Positions 61,744-64,000 of a stretch of 64,000 nt of DNA are shown here, one piece after another (the first letter of the stretch is position 1; every line of letters starts with the position of its first letter). The DNA comes from Halorientalis persicus. Lineage in GTDB: Archaea; Halobacteriota; Halobacteria; Halobacteriales; Haloarculaceae. A program made the position numbers and the translations under genes. The notes under the pieces were generated by a model. It did no database searches. It had not been told where the DNA came from and was given only the letters and a program-made list of their open reading frames with translations. The stretch is taken from assembly GCF_900110215.1 (NCBI RefSeq), contig NZ_FOCX01000004.1:62001-126000 (forward strand), given 5' to 3'.

Positions 61744-61884
61744 ATGTACGACGACTTCCGACAGCGGATGGGCGATATCTACGAGGAGTACGAACTCGGA
61801 TCGGTCACGGTCGCTATGATCTCGGACAGCGAGAACGAACACGCCTGGATCCAATCGAACGTCACCCGGCCGGTCGAACCATGA
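61744..61884 (+). CDS. 46-residue conserved-looking small protein
   Basis: ATG 61744 opens a 46-codon frame with MYDDFRQRMGDIYEEYELGS and VTVAMISDSENEHAWIQSNV, the acidic pattern of haloarchaeal proteins. The stop overlaps the next ATG (ATGA at 61881), and the start is 4 nt after the HalOD1 stop, so it is part of the operon. Function unknown; I recall similar short haloarchaeal proteins but cannot name a family. Confidence 0.65.
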   Translation: MYDDFRQRMGDIYEEYELGSVTVAMISDSENEHAWIQSNVTRPVEP

Positions 61885-62681
61885 GCCGGCACTGGCACGA
61901 CGGGACGGCGGCGGGACCGGCACCGGACCAGCTTCCGGGCCCGGGTTTGACTGCCTCGTCCGCGCCGATCAGGGTCCTTTACGCCGACGACAACGCGGAG
62001 TTCGCCTCGCTGGTCGACGCGACACTCGGGGCCGAGGAGGGGCTCGACGTGGTCACGGTCGGCTCTGTCGAGGCGGCACTCGAACACCTCGACAGCGTCG
62101 ACTGCGTCGTCAGCAACCTCGACGGCTCGACCCCGGACGGTGACGACCTGCTCGCGGCCGTCCGGGACCGGGACGAGACGCTCCCGTTCGTCCTCTTTAC
62201 GGTCAAATCGCTCCGTGACGTGCCCGGGACCACGTTCGACGGGCTCTGGACTGACTATCTCGAAAAGAACGGCCTCCGGTCGCTGGAACTGCTCGACCAG
62301 CGCGTCCGCCGACTCGTGGCTCACCAGACCACCAGGATCACGGCCCAGCGGGGGCTGGCAGCGGCCCAGGCCGCAGGGGAGGGAATCGCCATCGTCGACC
62401 CGGACGGCATCGTCGAGTTCGTCAACACCGTCTATGCCACACGGCTCGGCTACGAGCCCGGCGAGATCGAGGGGCGGCCGTGGCAGGACTGTTATACCGA
62501 CGCCGAGGCCGACCGGATCGCCTCGTCGGTCCTACCGGCCGTCGCCGACGACTGGCGCTGGACCGGCGAGTGCGTCGCCCGCCGGAACGACGGCGACACG
62601 GTCGCCGTGCAGGCCCGCATCGTTCGCCTGGAAGACGCGAGCCTCGTGATCGTTCACGACGGCGACGCAGCACAGTCCTGA
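61881..62681 (+). CDS. receiver-PAS protein with an altered phosphorylation site
   Basis: 266 residues. Residues ~29-130 are a response-regulator receiver domain: acidic pair in VLYADDN (Asp36, 37) and the conserved Lys109 in FTVKS. The phospho-acceptor position, normally Asp in the SDxxMP loop, is Asn79 in CVVSNLDGST. Residues ~150-262 are a PAS domain (EGIAIVDPDGIVEFVNTVYA; GYEPGEIEGRPW). No kinase domain. Likely a partner of the HalOD1 protein. Confidence 0.83.
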   Translation: MSRHWHDGTAAGPAPDQLPGPGLTASSAPIRVLYADDNAEFASLVDATLGAEEGLDVVTVGSVEAALEHLDSVDCVVSNLDGSTPDGDDLLAAVRDRDETLPFVLFTVKSLRDVPGTTFDGLWTDYLEKNGLRSLELLDQRVRRLVAHQTTRITAQRGLAAAQAAGEGIAIVDPDGIVEFVNTVYATRLGYEPGEIEGRPWQDCYTDAEADRIASSVLPAVADDWRWTGECVARRNDGDTVAVQARIVRLEDASLVIVHDGDAAQS

Positions 62682-62724
62682 ACCGACCCCGTTATACCGT
62701 CCGCTGGGCGAGTACTACACACCG

Positions 62725-62931
62725 ATGTCTGACGAACAGCCGTCCGTTCCGGTCTTCTGTGACGACTGCGGGACCACGACGCGAGTGCCGCTGGACGACG
62801 TGGGCGAGGCCATCGAGCGCCACAACGACCAGCTCCACGACGGCGAGGAGATCGCACAGGTCGACCCCGACATCGCCGATCACCTCGCCGACCTGGTGGT
62901 CGACGACCTCGGACTGCTCGACGAGGAGTAG
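62725..62931 (+). CDS. small acidic protein with a Cys pair
   Basis: 68 residues. N-terminal FCDDCGTTTRVPLDD has one CxxC and a conserved RHND-type segment; the rest is acidic. Possibly a small zinc protein, but only two cysteines are present. Convergent with the following gene, with the stops adjacent. Function unknown. Confidence 0.7.
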   Translation: MSDEQPSVPVFCDDCGTTTRVPLDDVGEAIERHNDQLHDGEEIAQVDPDIADHLADLVVDDLGLLDEE

Positions 62932-63387
62932 CTACCGAACCAGATCCTGTCGGAGTCGCCGCGCCCGGTCGGCCATCTCGGGGGCGTCGTCCACGTCGGC
63001 CAGCGCCTCGACGGCCTCTAGCGTCCGGACGGAGTCGTCGAGAAAGGAGAGGATGTCGCCCGGATAGGCATAGAGCATATAATCGTCACCCATCACGTCG
63101 ACGATGGCGTCGGGCCCCAGTCCCTGGGCACGCAACTCCAGCAGGTAGTCGACGAACTTCTCCTCGGGGTGGCCACAGTGGGGGTTGGCCTCACAGTCAC
63201 AGTCCAGGAAGTCCTCCGCGAACTCCAGTACCCGGTCGCGGGTGGCGTCGTCGAGTTTGGCCAGCCCGTCGCCCTGATAGAGGATGTCCAGCGTCGCCCC
63301 GGAGAAGGCCCCCTTCGGGATGGAGGTCTCTAGCTGGGAGGCGATCTGCCGGTGGTTCTTCACGTAGATCTTGTCCGTGATGGCCAC
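62932..63387 (-). CDS. DUF5814-like haloarchaeal protein
   Basis: 151 residues. Features: VKNHRQIASQLETSIPKGAF, a FLDCDCEANPHCGHPEEKF Cys/His cluster (three Cys, one His), and YMLYAYPGDILSFLDDSVR. This resembles the haloarchaeal DUF5814 domain, also found at the C-terminus of some helicases. It may bind zinc and nucleic acid (inference). Function unknown. Confidence 0.75.
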   Translation of the reverse strand: MAITDKIYVKNHRQIASQLETSIPKGAFSGATLDILYQGDGLAKLDDATRDRVLEFAEDFLDCDCEANPHCGHPEEKFVDYLLELRAQGLGPDAIVDVMGDDYMLYAYPGDILSFLDDSVRTLEAVEALADVDDAPEMADRARRLRQDLVR

Positions 63388-63436
63388 GCGTACCCCTTCG
63401 TTGACGGCTGACGCGCAAAAGTGTCTCGGACCGCCC

Positions 63437-64000
63437 CTACGTCGTCGTCCAGCCGCCGTCCACGGTCAGCACGCTCCCGGTACAGTAGGCCGAGGCCTCG
63501 CTGGCGAGAAAGAGCGCGACGCCTTTCAGGTCCTCGGGCTCGCCCAGCCGGCCCATGATGGTCTCCTCTTCCATCTGCTCGTGGAGGTGGTCCATGCCCG
63601 AGTCCTTGCGGAAGGCACCGCCGCCGATACCGGTGTGGACCCAGCCCGGCGCGATGGCGTTGACCCGGATACCTTGCGGGCCCAGATCGGCGGCGGCCTG
63701 TTTCGTCAGCTGGGCGACCCCGCCCTTCGAGGCGACGTAGGCCGCGACGCCGGGGAAGTCAGAGGCGATCTGGCTGAGAACCGACGCCGTGGTGACGATG
63801 CGGCCGCCCTCCTCCATCACCGCGGCGGCCTCCCGGATCGTGTAGAACACGCCGTCTAAGTTCACGTCCATCACCTGGTGCCACTGGTCGATGTCGTAGT
63901 CGTCGACGGTCGCACCGAGCCGGCCGATGCCGGCGTTGGCGAAGGTCACGTCCAGCCCGCCGAACTCCTCGACGGTCTCCTCGACCATCGCGACGACCTG
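63437..64000 (-). CDS. SDR-family oxidoreductase (5' end beyond the window)
   Basis: Only the C-terminal ~188 residues are in the window. Typical SDR motifs: NAG (FANAGIGRLG), Ser in TTASVLSQI, catalytic Tyr-x3-Lys in YVASKGGVAQLTKQAA, the PGWVHTGIG loop and the end CTGSVLTVDGGWTTT. The N-terminal cofactor loop is missing because the coding frame continues past position 64000. Most like 3-oxoacyl-ACP reductase or glucose dehydrogenase-type SDRs; substrate unknown. Confidence 0.88.
   Translation of the reverse strand, partial: QVVAMVEETVEEFGGLDVTFANAGIGRLGATVDDYDIDQWHQVMDVNLDGVFYTIREAAAVMEEGGRIVTTASVLSQIASDFPGVAAYVASKGGVAQLTKQAAADLGPQGIRVNAIAPGWVHTGIGGGAFRKDSGMDHLHEQMEEETIMGRLGEPEDLKGVALFLASEASAYCTGSVLTVDGGWTTT

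Noticed and set aside
1-64000. tRNA or rRNA genes
   Set aside because: I looked for T-arm consensus and cloverleaf-type stems in the intergenic regions and found none.

Overview
The window is chromosomal DNA of a halophilic archaeon (class Halobacteria, most like the Haloarcula/Halomicrobium group; genus is inferred). Evidence: very high GC, strongly acidic predicted proteins, GTG and leaderless starts with TATA boxes about 27 nt upstream, an A-type ATP synthase operon, archaeal aRF1, archaeol lipid genes (CarS, IdsA), RPA3/RPAP3, and Bat/HalOD1 signalling proteins. It is mostly housekeeping sequence. I see no rRNA, tRNA, CRISPR array, transposase or prophage.

Layout. 0-9 kb: GAN/RecJ-like nuclease, HEAT protein, a tetrapyrrole cluster (hemC, SUMT, hemD), carS, proline dehydrogenase, DUF502 protein, ilvE. 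9.3-10.8 kb: one GT87-type glycosyltransferase gene bracketed by 31-bp inverted repeats. 10.9-13.5 kb: ribB, the regulator/riboflavin kinase rbkR, and taw1 for wyosine tRNA modification. 13.6-20.5 kb: two tandem paralogues followed by a 106-bp repeat, argS, a 40-aa membrane ORF, a MinD ATPase, aRF1, and a membrane protein resembling a dead archaemetzincin. 20.4-22.3 kb: GIDE-like/LemA pair and a zinc-ribbon protein. 22.3-31.4 kb: the ATP synthase operon atpHIKECFABD on the minus strand. 31.6-42 kb: quinone-type methyltransferase, pilin-like protein, secreted protein plus membrane HTH regulator, etfBA, zinc alcohol dehydrogenase, idsA, lone HicB, DUF373 and PsiE-like membrane proteins. 42-52.8 kb: COG2108 radical SAM protein, chemotaxis transducer, DUF5786, two hydrolases, TRAM protein, Tfx regulator, atypical SDR, mannose-1-phosphate guanylyltransferase, CPBP protease. 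52.9-55 kb: arsenic operon arsR-arsC-acr3. 55-64 kb: rpa3-rpap3, ribbon-helix-helix protein, a giant PAS/GAF/Bat sensor, a HalOD1/receiver-PAS operon, DUF5814-like protein, and an SDR cut by the window edge.

The most unusual structure lies outside the genes. Between 32.2 and 48.8 kb there are six copies (five sites) of a two-hairpin element: a GC-rich hairpin ending in TTTTT, then a long hairpin whose stem runs through a T5 tract on the left and an A5 tract on the right. All lie just after stop codons. At three sites the last ~50-80 bp of the host gene, including the stop codon, is repeated on the far side of the element; two sites have only 9-11 bp repeats. The outer stem bases differ between sites but remain largely paired. 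A 106-bp tandem repeat at 14.8 kb has the same layout with different hairpins. I interpret these as terminator-like elements that spread by, or provoke, duplication of gene 3' ends.
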